From Paracoccus pantotrophus (lineage in GTDB: Bacteria; Pseudomonadota; Alphaproteobacteria; Rhodobacterales; Rhodobacteraceae), in NCBI RefSeq assembly GCF_008824185.1, contig NZ_CP044426.1, positions 2,125,001-2,189,000 on the forward strand: a stretch of DNA of 64,000 nt. The letters are read 5' to 3'. Both the position numbers and the translations under genes were made by a program. This document shows positions 1 through 10,936 of the stretch, one piece after another. Every line of letters starts with the position of its first letter. Position 1 is the stretch's first letter. The notes under the pieces were generated by a model that did no database searches, was not told where the DNA came from, and worked only from the letters and a program-made list of their open reading frames with translations.

Positions 1-594
1 CCGCCGCCGCGCTTTTCCCAGCAAACGCAGGCCAAGAAGCAAAAGAATCGCCCCAAAAATCGCCAGCGGCCACGATCCCCAAACCTTCAGCGCCCACAGC
101 CAGTGAAAAGCAGCCAGAAGCGCCGCCGGATAGACCAGCCGATGCAGTTGCCGCCAGCGCACGCCCAGGCGGCGGATCGAGAACCGGTTCGAGGTCAGCG
201 CCAGCGCCAGCAGCATGACGAAGGCCAGCATGCCGAAAACCAGATAGGGCCGCTTCACCACGTCCCCGAGCATCTGCGCCCAGAGAAAAGCCATGTCGAA
301 GACCACCCAGGCCGCAAGATGGCAGGCGACATAGGCAAAGCAGATCAGCCCAAGCGCCTGGCGAAAGCGCATCAGGTTCAGCCGCGTCAGCCGCAGCAGC
401 GGCGTCACCGCCAGGGTCGCCAGCAGGAAATAGATCGCGGTGCGGCCCAGGCGATGTTCGATGTCGCGCACCGGATCGACGCCCAGGTTGCCCTGCAGCG
501 TGTCCCAGACCAGCAGCCCCAGCGGGATCAGCCCCGCCAGCCAGACCGCCCAGACCGGAACGTGCCGCAGCCAGCGATTGAGGTGCTGCGGCAT
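1..594 (-). CDS. msrQ: MsrQ heme-binding membrane subunit (3' end cut by window)
   Basis: Membrane subunit that passes electrons from the quinone pool or flavin to the periplasmic methionine sulfoxide reductase MsrP. The reading frame stays open from an ATG at 594 to base 1 (198 codons), so only the last few residues are missing compared with the usual length of about 200. The protein is very hydrophobic, with several membrane segments, and matches the ferric-reductase-like transmembrane family. Its ATG shares one base with the TGA of msrP, so the two are translationally coupled. Recognition is by context and hydrophobic pattern. Confidence 0.88.
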   Translation of the reverse strand, partial: MPQHLNRWLRHVPVWAVWLAGLIPLGLLVWDTLQGNLGVDPVRDIEHRLGRTAIYFLLATLAVTPLLRLTRLNLMRFRQALGLICFAYVACHLAAWVVFDMAFLWAQMLGDVVKRPYLVFGMLAFVMLLALALTSNRFSIRRLGVRWRQLHRLVYPAALLAAFHWLWALKVWGSWPLAIFGAILLLLGLRLLGKARRR

Positions 595-1490
595 CAGTAA
601 TGCTTCGCCAGGTCCATGCCCGCATAGAGCCCGGCCACCTGATCGCCATAGCCGTTGAACATCAGCGTCTCCTGCCGGCCACCGAAAAGGCCGCGGCCGA
701 TCCGCCTTTCGGTCGCCTGCGACCAGCGCGGATGGTCCACCTGCGGGTTCACATTGGCATAGAAGCCGTATTCGCCGGGCTGCATCATCTGCCAGCTGCA
801 GGGCGGCTGCCTGTCGGTCAGGGTGATCGACACCACCGACTTGATCGACTTGAAGCCGTATTTCCACGGCACCACCAGCCGGATCGGCGCGCCGTTCTGG
901 TTGGGCAGAATGCGCCCGTAAAGCCCGGTCGCCAGGATGGTCAGCGGATGCATGGCCTCGTCCAGCCGCAGCCCCTCGCGATAGGGCCAGTCGAGGATGC
1001 GGGTGCGCTGGCCCGGCATCTGCTCGGGGTCGTGCAGCGTGCGGAAGGCGACGAATTTCGCGCCGGGCTGCACGCCGACCCTGTCCAGCACCGCCGCCAG
1101 CGGCACGCCCAGCCAAGGGATGACCATCGACCAGGCCTCGACGCAGCGCAGGCGATAGATGCGCTCCTCCAGCGCCGATTCAGGGGCCAGATCCTCGACG
1201 CCGTAGCTGCCGGGCCGGTCCACCATGCCGTCGATCGTCACCGACCAGGGCGAGGTCTTCAGGCTGCCGGAATATTGCGCCGGATCGCTCTTGCCGGTGC
1301 CGAACTCGTAGAAATTGTTGTAGTGCGTGATGTCCTCAAGGCTGTTCGGCGTCTCGTCGGTCGAAAAGGCCGAGGGCCTGCCCTGCAGCCCCAGGGCAGG
1401 CGTCGCCAGCGCCGCCATGCCCGCCGCCAGGAAGGCGCGGCGGTTCAGGTAATCCGCCTCGGGCGTCACATCGGACCATTTCAGCTTCAT
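594..1490 (-). CDS. msrP: MsrP molybdopterin methionine sulfoxide reductase
   Basis: Periplasmic molybdoenzyme (YedY family) that reduces methionine sulfoxide in oxidised envelope proteins. The 298-residue protein starts with a Tat signal: Arg17-Arg18 in NRRAFLAAG followed by a hydrophobic stretch to about residue 35. Cys116 in the RLRCVEAW motif is the expected molybdenum ligand, and the oxidoreductase molybdopterin-binding fold follows. It is the first gene of an msrP-msrQ operon. The Tat signal implies folding around the cofactor before export. Confidence 0.95.
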   Translation of the reverse strand: MKLKWSDVTPEADYLNRRAFLAAGMAALATPALGLQGRPSAFSTDETPNSLEDITHYNNFYEFGTGKSDPAQYSGSLKTSPWSVTIDGMVDRPGSYGVEDLAPESALEERIYRLRCVEAWSMVIPWLGVPLAAVLDRVGVQPGAKFVAFRTLHDPEQMPGQRTRILDWPYREGLRLDEAMHPLTILATGLYGRILPNQNGAPIRLVVPWKYGFKSIKSVVSITLTDRQPPCSWQMMQPGEYGFYANVNPQVDHPRWSQATERRIGRGLFGGRQETLMFNGYGDQVAGLYAGMDLAKHY

Positions 1491-1583
1491 GGCGCTTCCC
1501 CCCCTGTCGCCCGCATATCATGCCACCCGGCGCGCAGAATGCCGATGAAACTCGGCGTGACTTCCGCGCGAGCGCCGGGCCGG

Positions 1584-1614
1584 AAAAAGGGGCGGATACC
1601 GTGCATCCGCCCCT
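1584..1614 (-). terminator. Rho-independent terminator of clpB
   Basis: A perfect 10-bp stem (AGGGGCGGAT, 1588-1597, with ATCCGCCCCT, 1605-1614) is followed, read on the minus strand, by a run of five T. It lies directly after the clpB stop, which fits intrinsic termination of clpB. Confidence 0.85.
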
Positions 1615-1622
1615 CTCGCGTC

Positions 1623-4250
<2,628 letters not shown>

Positions 4251-4322
4251 ATGAAAATCCTTTCCTCAGCCCCCGCTTTGGATCGCCCGCATTGGCACGA
4301 TCCGGCTCGGGTCTTGCCAGTC

Positions 4323-4351
4323 ACATGGGCAGGAACAAACGGGGTTTCAAG
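4323..4351 (-). promoter_or_regulatory. Sigma-32 (RpoH)-type promoter of clpB
   Basis: On the minus strand CTTGAAA (4345-4351) is followed after 15 bases by CCCATGT (4323-4329). This matches the RpoH -35 and -10 pattern. It lies about 70 bases upstream of the clpB ATG in the 153-bp gap shared with divergent pyrF, and clpB is a classical RpoH target. Confidence 0.7.
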
Positions 4352-4403
4352 ACAGAGGGTTCCCGCCTATAAGCGGCCCGTTTGTCGCAGGCTGAGGTGG
4401 AAC

Positions 4404-5096
4404 ATGGACGACCGTCTGATCGTGGCGCTGGACGTGCCGAACGCGCTGGCCGGGCTGGAACTGGCCGAAAGGATCGGCGACGCCGCCAGCTTCTACAAGA
4501 TCGGCCTGGGCATGCTGACCGGCGGCGGCCTGGCGCTGGCCAACGAGCTGAAACAGGAACATGGCAAGCGCATCTTCCTGGACATGAAGTTCTTCGACAT
4601 CGGCGCCACGGTCGAGGCGGCGGTGAAAGGCATCGCGCAATACGACCTGGATTTCCTGACCGTGCATGGCGACCCGCATGTGGTCCGGGCGGCGAAACAG
4701 GGGGCAAGCGGCTCGGGGCTGAAGATCCTGGCGGTGACCATCCTGACCTCGCTGGACCGCGCCGACCTGGATGCCGGGCTGATCGTGCCGGGCGACGTGG
4801 CCGAGATCGTGGCGACCCGCGCCGCCCGCGCCTTCGAGGCCGGGGCGGACGGCGTCATCGCCAGCCCGCGCGAAGCAGCCCTGATCCGCGCCCTGCCCGA
4901 GGCGGCGGGCCGGCTGATCGTGACCCCCGGCGTGCGCCCGGCGGGCAGCGATGCCGGCGACCAGAAGCGGATCGAGACCCCGGCCACGGCCATCGCCAGC
5001 GGCGCCGACCATATCGTCGTCGGACGGCCGATCTGGCAGGCCGCGGACCCGCGCGCCGCGGCTCAGGCGATCCAGGCCGAACTGGCCGGGGCATAA
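4404..5096 (+). CDS. pyrF: Orotidine-5'-phosphate decarboxylase
   Basis: Catalyses the last step of UMP synthesis, decarboxylation of OMP. The 230-residue protein has the family signature LDMKFFDIGAT, with Asp60, Lys62 and Asp65 as the charged catalytic network, and a C-terminal phosphate-binding TPGVRP...VVGRPI region. ATG 4404 follows a GAGGTGG ribosome-binding site (4394-4400). The frame runs open far upstream over clpB antisense, which is a GC-rich artefact. It is divergent from clpB and its stop abuts the stop of the convergent GST gene. Confidence 0.97.
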   Translation: MDDRLIVALDVPNALAGLELAERIGDAASFYKIGLGMLTGGGLALANELKQEHGKRIFLDMKFFDIGATVEAAVKGIAQYDLDFLTVHGDPHVVRAAKQGASGSGLKILAVTILTSLDRADLDAGLIVPGDVAEIVATRAARAFEAGADGVIASPREAALIRALPEAAGRLIVTPGVRPAGSDAGDQKRIETPATAIASGADHIVVGRPIWQAADPRAAAQAIQAELAGA

Positions 5097-5726
5097 TCAG
5101 CCGAAATTGCGCTGCATGACCGGCGCCAGATCCTCCCGCGCCGCCGTAGCGCGGGCGATGGACCAGACCTTGGGCGCATGGCCCTCGAACCATTCCGGGC
5201 CGGGCTTCCAGTTGGTCATCGCCGCCAGGTAGATATCCAGCGCCGAGAACCGCTCGCCCAGGAACCAGGGCGCGCCCACCACGCCTTCAACGGCGGCCCA
5301 AAGCTGCTGCAACCGCGCCGTGGTGGCCTCGCCCAACTCCTTTTGCGCCGCCGGGTCGCTCAGGAACCGCGCCGGATCGTCGCCAAAGGTAAAGCAGGGA
5401 TAGACCTGCGCCACCAGGAAGATCAGCCAGCGCAGGAAACGCGGCCGCTCGGCGGCCCCGGCCTCGGGCACCAGGTCGTCCCTGCCCGTCATGTCGGCCA
5501 GGTACAGCGTGATCGCCGCGCTTTCCGACATGACCCGGCCATCGGGCAGGATCAGCACCGGGATTTGCCCGGCCGGGCTGATCCGCATCAATTCGCGTCT
5601 GGCGGCCGGGTCCAGGAACAGATCCGCGACCTCGACCCCCTCGGCATCGAGCCCGTAATGCGCCAGTTGCGCCTCGACGATGGCCGAGCCCCAGCCGTTG
5701 CGACGATAAAGCTGCATGCGGGACAT
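5097..5726 (-). CDS. Glutathione S-transferase family protein
   Basis: A 209-residue protein with an N-terminal thioredoxin-fold half and a C-terminal all-helical half, as in bacterial GSTs. The motif VMSESAAITLYLAD around residues 65-80 contains the Glu-Ser pair that binds the gamma-glutamyl part of glutathione. ATG 5726 was chosen because AAGGAGG lies just upstream; the longer open frame to 5867 has no ribosome-binding site. The substrate cannot be told. Confidence 0.88.
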   Translation of the reverse strand: MSRMQLYRRNGWGSAIVEAQLAHYGLDAEGVEVADLFLDPAARRELMRISPAGQIPVLILPDGRVMSESAAITLYLADMTGRDDLVPEAGAAERPRFLRWLIFLVAQVYPCFTFGDDPARFLSDPAAQKELGEATTARLQQLWAAVEGVVGAPWFLGERFSALDIYLAAMTNWKPGPEWFEGHAPKVWSIARATAAREDLAPVMQRNFG

Positions 5727-5778
5727 GGCTGCCCTCCTTGCTGCGGGTGGCCCGATCATGCACGCCGCGGGGCGATTC

Positions 5779-6174
5779 TCAAATCCCGCAGCCGGCACCG
5801 GCAAGGACAAGCCGCACTCGGTCGCGGAAATGCGGCACGGCGCGCGGATGGGCGACGAATTCCGCAACCGGCATCATCCGCCATTCCTGCCCCTCGCCGC
5901 CAAAGCGGATCACCGCGATCTCGGTCGCGGTGATCGTGCCGGAAAACAGCCAGGACAGCCGACCGGGCTCCGAGACCGAGGGAAAGGCCCGCCCCGCCAG
6001 CCGCCCGGCCGCAAGGCGCAGCCCGAATTCCTCGTCCAGTTCGCGCAGGGCGCATTCGACCGGCGACTCGTCCGGCTCGGCCCCGCCGCCGGGCAGATCC
6101 CAATGCGCCGGAAAGGGGATCCAGCCGTAATCGTCGCGCAGGCAGGTCAGCAGGCACGCGCCATGGGTCAGCAC
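5779..6174 (-). CDS. NUDIX hydrolase
   Basis: A small pyrophosphohydrolase of 131 residues if the GTG at 6174 is the start. The full NUDIX box is present: GGAEPDE, seven residues, then RELDEEFGL, supplying the metal-binding glutamates. No ATG precedes the conserved FAGAKL segment in frame, and the frame upstream overlaps the nfeD-like gene, so the true start is uncertain. It is the last gene of a short minus-strand group after the SPFH and NfeD genes. The substrate is unknown. Confidence 0.82.
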   Translation of the reverse strand: MLTHGACLLTCLRDDYGWIPFPAHWDLPGGGAEPDESPVECALRELDEEFGLRLAAGRLAGRAFPSVSEPGRLSWLFSGTITATEIAVIRFGGEGQEWRMMPVAEFVAHPRAVPHFRDRVRLVLAGAGCGI

Positions 6175-6194
6175 CAGCTTGGCGCCGGCAAAGC

Positions 6195-6467
6195 CTAGTT
6201 GTCGTTGATGTCGCGGGTCCAGCGCCGCACCTCGCCGCGGTTCTTGCCGAAGATGCGCCGCAACGCCAGCCAGATCACCCCGGTCAGGACCGCCGTGACC
6301 ACCAGCGCCATCGGCAGCCCGCCGGGCCACAGGCCCAGAAGCAGCGCCAGCCCCATCAGCAGCACCGCGCCGGCCAGGCCCAGGAAGAACCAGCCCGGCA
6401 GCGCCAGTTCCACCGCCGCCAGGATCAGCGCCGCGATGATCCAGATCCAGCCGTTCGCCCAGCTCAT
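6195..6467 (-). CDS. NfeD-like small membrane protein
   Basis: A 90-residue integral membrane protein with two or three hydrophobic segments between residues 8 and 68 and a basic C-terminal tail. NfeD-family proteins are encoded beside SPFH (stomatin/prohibitin) proteins and act with them in membrane quality control. That is the case here: its ATG overlaps the upstream SPFH stop codon by four bases. The short form lacks the soluble OB-fold domain of longer NfeD proteins. Confidence 0.85.
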   Translation of the reverse strand: MSWANGWIWIIAALILAAVELALPGWFFLGLAGAVLLMGLALLLGLWPGGLPMALVVTAVLTGVIWLALRRIFGKNRGEVRRWTRDINDN

Positions 6468-7351
6468 TTGCCACCCCGCAGCATGCGGAAGGCGTCGCCC
6501 AGCGCCTCGACGGCCGAGGCGGGGACGATCACCGTCTGCTTGCCCTGCCCCTTGCCGACCTCGGCCAGCACATCGACCTGGCGCATGGCGACCTGGTATT
6601 GCGCCGCCTCGATCCCGCCCTCGCGGATCGCGGTGGCGATGGCCGCGGTGGCATAGGCCTCGGCATCGGCCAGCAGGCGCTTCGCCTTGGCCTGCTGCTC
6701 GGCGGCGTAAAGATCGCCGTCGGCGGCCAGTTCCACGGCGCGGCGGCGGCCCTCGGCCTCGGTCACCTGGGCGCGGCGGGCGCGTTCGGCATTCAGCTGT
6801 TGCAGCATGGCGGCCCGCGTCGCCTCGTCCAGGTTGACGTCCAGAATCTCGGCCCGCGTCACCTCGATGCCCCAGTCATCGACGATATTGGCCAGCGCGT
6901 CGCGGATGCGCTCGATCAGCTGGGCGCGGTTCGACTGCACCTGGTCCAGCTCCATCGCGCCGATTTCCGAGCGCACGATCCCCGCCACCGTGGTGGTGAT
7001 CGCCGCATCCACGTCGCGGATGCGATAGACGGTCTTTTCCGGCTCGATGATGCGATAGAAGACGCTGGTTTCCACCTGCACCAGCACGTTGTCGGCGGTG
7101 ATCGCGTCCTGGCGCGAAGTCGGCAGCTGGCGTTCCAGCACCGAGATCCGATGCGCCACCCGGTCAAGGAAGGGAACGATGAAATTGATCCCCGGCCCCA
7201 GCACCGCATGCAGCCGGCCGAAACGCTCGACGACGTATTTTTCCGATTGCGGGACGATGCGGACGGCGCGGCTGACGGCGAACAGGATCACCACCGCCAG
7301 CACGATCAGGGCGATGTTCTGGCCGATCATCTCGGCGATTTCGGGCGGCAT
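6464..7351 (-). CDS. SPFH domain (stomatin/QmcA-like) membrane protein
   Basis: A 295-residue protein with one N-terminal membrane anchor (about 10-30), the SPFH/Band 7 domain starting IVPQSEKYVVERFGRL, and an alanine- and arginine-rich coiled coil (about 180-250). This layout is typical of QmcA/stomatin scaffolds, which oligomerise at the membrane and modulate FtsH-type proteolysis. It overlaps the downstream nfeD-like gene by four bases, the usual partner arrangement. Confidence 0.93.
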   Translation of the reverse strand: MPPEIAEMIGQNIALIVLAVVILFAVSRAVRIVPQSEKYVVERFGRLHAVLGPGINFIVPFLDRVAHRISVLERQLPTSRQDAITADNVLVQVETSVFYRIIEPEKTVYRIRDVDAAITTTVAGIVRSEIGAMELDQVQSNRAQLIERIRDALANIVDDWGIEVTRAEILDVNLDEATRAAMLQQLNAERARRAQVTEAEGRRRAVELAADGDLYAAEQQAKAKRLLADAEAYATAAIATAIREGGIEAAQYQVAMRQVDVLAEVGKGQGKQTVIVPASAVEALGDAFRMLRGGK

Positions 7352-7369
7352 CGCATTTCCTTTCCTTGG

Positions 7370-8233
7370 TCACTCGGCGGCGAAGGCCGCGTCGCTGGCA
7401 TCCGGGCGCAGCCGCGCCAGCCGGGCGACGACGCGGCCAAAACGGGTCCGGAACAGCTCGAAATCCGGGCGCGGCTCGATCCGCCCCTCGTCCATGTAGA
7501 GCGAGCGGTCCAGTTCCAGTTGCACGACATGGACATTGTTGCGCGGCCGGCCATAGGTCTGGGTGATATAGGCGCCGGAAAAGGGCGAGTTGCGCCGCAG
7601 CCGGAAGCCCTCGGCCGCCACCGCCTCGGCCACGCCGGCGCTGATCCGCGGCGCGGCCGAGACGCCGTTGCGGTCGCCCAGCACCATGTCGGGACGCGGG
7701 CGCGGCAGATGGGTCAGCGCATCGCGCGGCATGGAATGCATGTCGATCAGGATGGCGCCGCCGAACTGCGCCACCGCCTCGTCGATCAGCGCCGAAAGCG
7801 CCCGGTGATAGGGATGCCACAGCCGGGCGATGCGGCTTTCGGCCTCGGCCCGCGGGATCGGCCGGTCGTGGATGACGCGCCCCTGCGAGACGACGCGGGG
7901 AATCACCCCCAGCCCCGCCATGATCCGCGGATTGCTGATCCCCGGCGCGGCGCCCGACACCACCAGGGGGTCGATCTCCTCGGGGCCGCGGTTCAGGTCC
8001 ACCACGCAGCGCGGCACCCGCGCGGTCAGCATCATGGCGCCATGCTCCAGCGCCGGAGCGATCAGCCGGTCCACGAAGGCATCCTCGGACGAGCGCAGCT
8101 GCTGCGCATCCAGCCGCGATTCGGCCAGGAACCAGTCGGGATAGGCCCGGCCGGAATGCGGCGAGGCAAAGATCACCCCGCCCAGCCACGATTGCGGCCG
8201 CATCAGATCGAAGGTCGGCTCTTCCCTGGTCAT
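7370..8233 (-). CDS. N-formylglutamate amidohydrolase family protein
   Basis: A 287-residue member of the N-formylglutamate amidohydrolase family, zinc enzymes related to HutG that release formate or cleave acylated glutamate. Conserved segments are ASPHSG near the N-terminus, VDLNRGP, and IDMHSMP, supplying likely metal ligands. ATG 8233 was preferred; an in-frame ATG at 8266 would add 11 residues. No other histidine-degradation genes lie nearby, so a role in histidine catabolism is not shown. Confidence 0.88.
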   Translation of the reverse strand: MTREEPTFDLMRPQSWLGGVIFASPHSGRAYPDWFLAESRLDAQQLRSSEDAFVDRLIAPALEHGAMMLTARVPRCVVDLNRGPEEIDPLVVSGAAPGISNPRIMAGLGVIPRVVSQGRVIHDRPIPRAEAESRIARLWHPYHRALSALIDEAVAQFGGAILIDMHSMPRDALTHLPRPRPDMVLGDRNGVSAAPRISAGVAEAVAAEGFRLRRNSPFSGAYITQTYGRPRNNVHVVQLELDRSLYMDEGRIEPRPDFELFRTRFGRVVARLARLRPDASDAAFAAE

Positions 8234-8335
8234 CCTGGCTTTCCCCGGCGGCGCAGACGGCGCCATTCTGGACGGTCGAGACAGGAAGATTTATAAACCA
8301 TGATCGAGGAAGGCCAATAGCCGTCGATTGAGGGC

Positions 8336-8364
8336 TTGAAACCCCTGGGCGAGGTGGCTATAGA
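8336..8364 (+). promoter_or_regulatory. Sigma-70-type promoter of the tRNA-Val gene
   Basis: TTGAAA (8336-8341) and TATAGA (8359-8364) are separated by exactly 17 bases. The pair lies 52 bases before the tRNA and is the only convincing promoter in this gap. Confidence 0.7.
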
Positions 8365-8416
8365 CACGCCGATCCAGGCGATCTGGCGGCGCAGGCTGGC
8401 AGAATCACCTGACGGG

Positions 8417-8491
8417 GGGCGGTTAGCTCAGCGGTAGAGCACTACGTTGACATCGTAGTGGCCACTGGTTCGATCCCAGTACCGCCCACCA
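8417..8491 (+). tRNA. tRNA-Val (anticodon GAC)
   Basis: The acceptor stem GGGCGGT/ACCGCCC closes a full cloverleaf. The D arm is GCTC..GAGC. The anticodon stem CTACG/CGTAG holds loop TTGACAT with anticodon GAC at 8449-8451, and the T arm has GGTTCGATCC. The CCA end is encoded (8489-8491). Confidence 0.97.
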
Positions 8492-8502
8492 TTCATTTCG
8501 CG

Positions 8503-8527
8503 CCCCCGAGGCTTTTTCGGGGGTATT
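8503..8527 (+). terminator. Rho-independent terminator after tRNA-Val
   Basis: CCCCCGA (8503-8509) pairs with TCGGGGG (8517-8523), followed by TATTTCG and TTTT. It separates the tRNA from rpmJ. Confidence 0.75.
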
Positions 8528-8575
8528 TCGTTTTCAAGGCGCGACCTAGCGATGCGCCGCGATAGGAGAAGACCG

Positions 8576-8701
8576 ATGAAGGTTCGCAATTCGCTCCGCT
8601 CGCTCAAGAGCCGCCACCGTGACTGCCAAGTCGTGCGCCGCAAGGGCCGCATCTACATCATCAACAAGACCAACCCGCGCTTCAAGGCCCGCCAGGGCTG
8701 A
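8576..8701 (+). CDS. rpmJ: 50S ribosomal protein L36
   Basis: A 41-residue protein starting [14 protein letters not shown] and ending RFKARQG, the alphaproteobacterial L36. It keeps only one cysteine (Cys17), so it is the zinc-free form that lacks the four-ligand zinc ribbon. A good AGGAG ribosome-binding site lies at 8563-8567. It is monocistronic, with terminators on both sides. Confidence 0.97.
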   Translation: MKVRNSLRSLKSRHRDCQVVRRKGRIYIINKTNPRFKARQG

Positions 8702-8728
8702 GAACGGCCGGTCGGCTGAATCCCGGAA

Positions 8729-8759
8729 CGCCCGCAGGCCCTGTGCCGCGGGCGTTTTC
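8729..8759 (+). terminator. Rho-independent terminator after rpmJ
   Basis: CGCCCGC (8729-8735) pairs with GCGGGCG (8748-8754), followed by TTTTCG, 28 bases after the rpmJ stop. Confidence 0.8.
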
Positions 8760-8784
8760 GCATTTCGGCCCTGGTGCGCAGCAA

Positions 8785-8836
8785 GTGGGGGCTGACTGCC
8801 CCCACACCCCCGTGGATATTTCCACAAGGAAGAAGA
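8785..8836 (+). repeat. Dispersed hairpin repeat, copy A
   Basis: A hairpin GTGGGGG/CCCCCAC (8785-8791 with 8799-8805) is followed by ACCCCCGTGGATATTTCC and AAGGAAGAAG. The same layout (GC hairpin, GGATATTT, then A/G-rich AAGAA) recurs at 15489-15584 and, inverted, inside thiZ at 30871-30950. It looks like a REP-type or non-autonomous element. Most of the rest of the 8760-9186 gap has no recognisable feature. Confidence 0.65.
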
Positions 8837-8997
8837 TGGGAAGCGCGACAGGGCCGACCCGCCGTCAACGCGGCAGGGATCCGGGCGAGATCCTTGGGCC
8901 ACCGCAGCGGTCCGGCAGGATCGCCGCGGCGGCGCGGCAGGGGGCGGCGCGCAAACCGCGGACAGATGCCGGCGAGTGGCTGGCTGGCGGCAAGCGT

Positions 8998-9186
8998 TCA
9001 CTCCCCCAGTCGGAGCAAGGCGGCACGGCGCATGCCCTGGCCCAGGGCGGCCATCGGTGCAAGCAGCACGAACCCCGCGAAGGAAATCAGCGCCGCCAGC
9101 TCGCCTTGCAGGCGTTGCAGGGCACCTGCGCCGCGATGCAGCCCCTGCCGGCATGACGAAAGCGCGATGCTTCCCGTTGTCAGCGA
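8998..9186 (-). other. Possible gene remnant
   Basis: Just after the stop of the 9187-10908 gene one minus-strand frame runs without a normal start to a TGA at 8998-9000. It has coding-like composition: a helical stretch (GALQRLQGELAAL), a hydrophobic segment (ISFAGFVLLAPMAALG) and a basic tail. It could be the C-terminal remains of a membrane protein gene. I do not recognise a family and there is no clear ribosome-binding site. Confidence 0.3.
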
Positions 9187-10908
9187 CTAGCGCAGGACAT
9201 CCGCCAGCAGGCCCGAGATCGTCTGCCGGGTCACATAGCCGGTGACGCGCAGGTTGCGCGCCGCCTGGTAGCGGCGCAGCGCCGCGCGGGTTTCCTCGGT
9301 GAACTCGCCCTCGGCCGGACCCGGCTGCATGCCGGCGGCGCGCAGCCGCTCCTCGATCAGGCGGCGGGTCGCGGGGGTGAGGTCAAGCCCCGCCTCTTCA
9401 CGCCGCGCCGCCTCGACGCCGGCGCGCAGGGTGGCAAGGCGTTCCCGCGCGGCCGGCGCATGGATGCCCGAGGGGAAGCGTTCCAGATAGGTCTCATAGG
9501 CCGCGGCCGAGCCCTGGCGGCGGGCCCAGCGCCATGTCGCCTCGTCGCCATGGGGGGCGTCCTGACCGGTGCCGGCCCCGGCCAGCTGGCGTCGCGCCGC
9601 CTCGGCATGGATGCCCTGGGGATAGCGGTCGAGATAGGCGCGCAGCCCCCCGGCATCGCCGCTTGCGCCGCTTTGCCGCCAGAAGGCGCGATCCTGGGCG
9701 GCGGCCTCGGTGGCGCGGCCTTCGGCCTGCTCGGCGATCATCCGCACCTGCGGCCCGGTCAGGTGGCCGGTGACGGCCAGCCCGTTGGCGCGCTGCCAGC
9801 CCGAAATCGCCAGGCGCGTGCGCGGGCCGAAGACGCCGTCGGCCGCGCCCGGCTGCAGGCCAAGCCGGGACAGGTGGCGCTGGACGGCCGCCCGGCCGGC
9901 CGGGCCGAGGGAAAGCGCCTGTTCGGCCGCCACCGCCGACGCGGGCTGCGAGGCGGGCCTTGCGGGTGGGACGGGGCGCAATTCGGCCAGCCGCTTGCGG
10001 GCGGCGCCGGCATGGGGCCCGGCGGGAAACTGCTTCAGATAGGTCGCATAGGCGGCGGCCGTATCGGTCGCGGCAGCCAGGCTCCAGGCGGCGCGGTCGG
10101 CATGGCGCACCCCCGGCGCACGGCCGATCTGCGCCAGCCTGTCGCGCGCATCCGCGGCGTAGATCCCCTGCGGAAAGCGCGCCAGATAATCCCGATAGGC
10201 CAGGGCGGTATCTGCCACCGCGGCCTCGGCCCAGGCGTCGCGGTCATCGGCCAGGGCGTCGGCAGCCTTGCGCGGCGGCACCGGGCGCAGGTCGCCTGCA
10301 GCCTCGGGCAGCAGGGAAAGCGCCCGGCCGGCGCTGGCCTGGGCCAGCGTCGCCCCGTCCAGCAGCCGGGCCAGGGCGCGGGCGCCGGCCTCGGGCGGGC
10401 CGGTGACGACCGAGACCCCGGCCGGCGGCCGAAGCGCGCCGATGCCGTTTTCCAGCCCCGGCCGGTGCGGCATCTGCTGCGCATCGGTGCCCAGGATCAG
10501 CACCGCGCCCGGATCGCCCCCCGCCATCAGCCGCATGACCAGCGACAGCGGCACGCCCTGCCCCCCGGCCGCCGCCGGGCCGGGCGTATCGGCATCGGTG
10601 CCCATGAACCAGGTTTCCTCGGCATCATGCAGGAAGCGGCCGTTCAGCGCCACGATGCGCGCGCCGGGATCGGCATCGGCGCGGGCCAGCGATTCAAGCA
10701 GCCGGCGCAGCGGCCGGGCCTCGAGATCGAGGCCCTGCTGGGTGGTGAAGCCCGCCTCGCGCAGCGCCTTTGCCAGCGCCATGGTATCCGAGCCGGCCAG
10801 GTCGGGGGCGCTGCGATAATCGGCATTGCCGATGATGACGGCGCGATTCTCGGCCCAGGCGGGCGCGGCCCCGACCAGGGCGGCAAGCAGGACGGCAGCG
10901 ATGCGCAT
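9187..10908 (-). CDS. Exported caspase-fold-like protein with peptidoglycan-binding domains
   Basis: A 573-residue protein with a signal peptide (1-19, cleavage after AWA). Residues about 22-160 resemble the peptidase C14 (metacaspase) fold, starting RAVIIGNADYR. However, the position of the catalytic GHG motif reads LNGRFL and that of the DAC cysteine motif reads LGTDAQ, so it is probably inactive. Four repeats of about 35 residues follow, with the pattern AYxxYLxxFPxGxHAxxARxRLAxL, plus two peptidoglycan-binding domains (about 335-380 and 520-570). A periplasmic wall-associated scaffold is the best inference. Confidence 0.72.
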   Translation of the reverse strand: MRIAAVLLAALVGAAPAWAENRAVIIGNADYRSAPDLAGSDTMALAKALREAGFTTQQGLDLEARPLRRLLESLARADADPGARIVALNGRFLHDAEETWFMGTDADTPGPAAAGGQGVPLSLVMRLMAGGDPGAVLILGTDAQQMPHRPGLENGIGALRPPAGVSVVTGPPEAGARALARLLDGATLAQASAGRALSLLPEAAGDLRPVPPRKAADALADDRDAWAEAAVADTALAYRDYLARFPQGIYAADARDRLAQIGRAPGVRHADRAAWSLAAATDTAAAYATYLKQFPAGPHAGAARKRLAELRPVPPARPASQPASAVAAEQALSLGPAGRAAVQRHLSRLGLQPGAADGVFGPRTRLAISGWQRANGLAVTGHLTGPQVRMIAEQAEGRATEAAAQDRAFWRQSGASGDAGGLRAYLDRYPQGIHAEAARRQLAGAGTGQDAPHGDEATWRWARRQGSAAAYETYLERFPSGIHAPAARERLATLRAGVEAARREEAGLDLTPATRRLIEERLRAAGMQPGPAEGEFTEETRAALRRYQAARNLRVTGYVTRQTISGLLADVLR

Positions 10909-10936
10909 CGGGCAACCTCATTCCGGGGGGCCGGAA

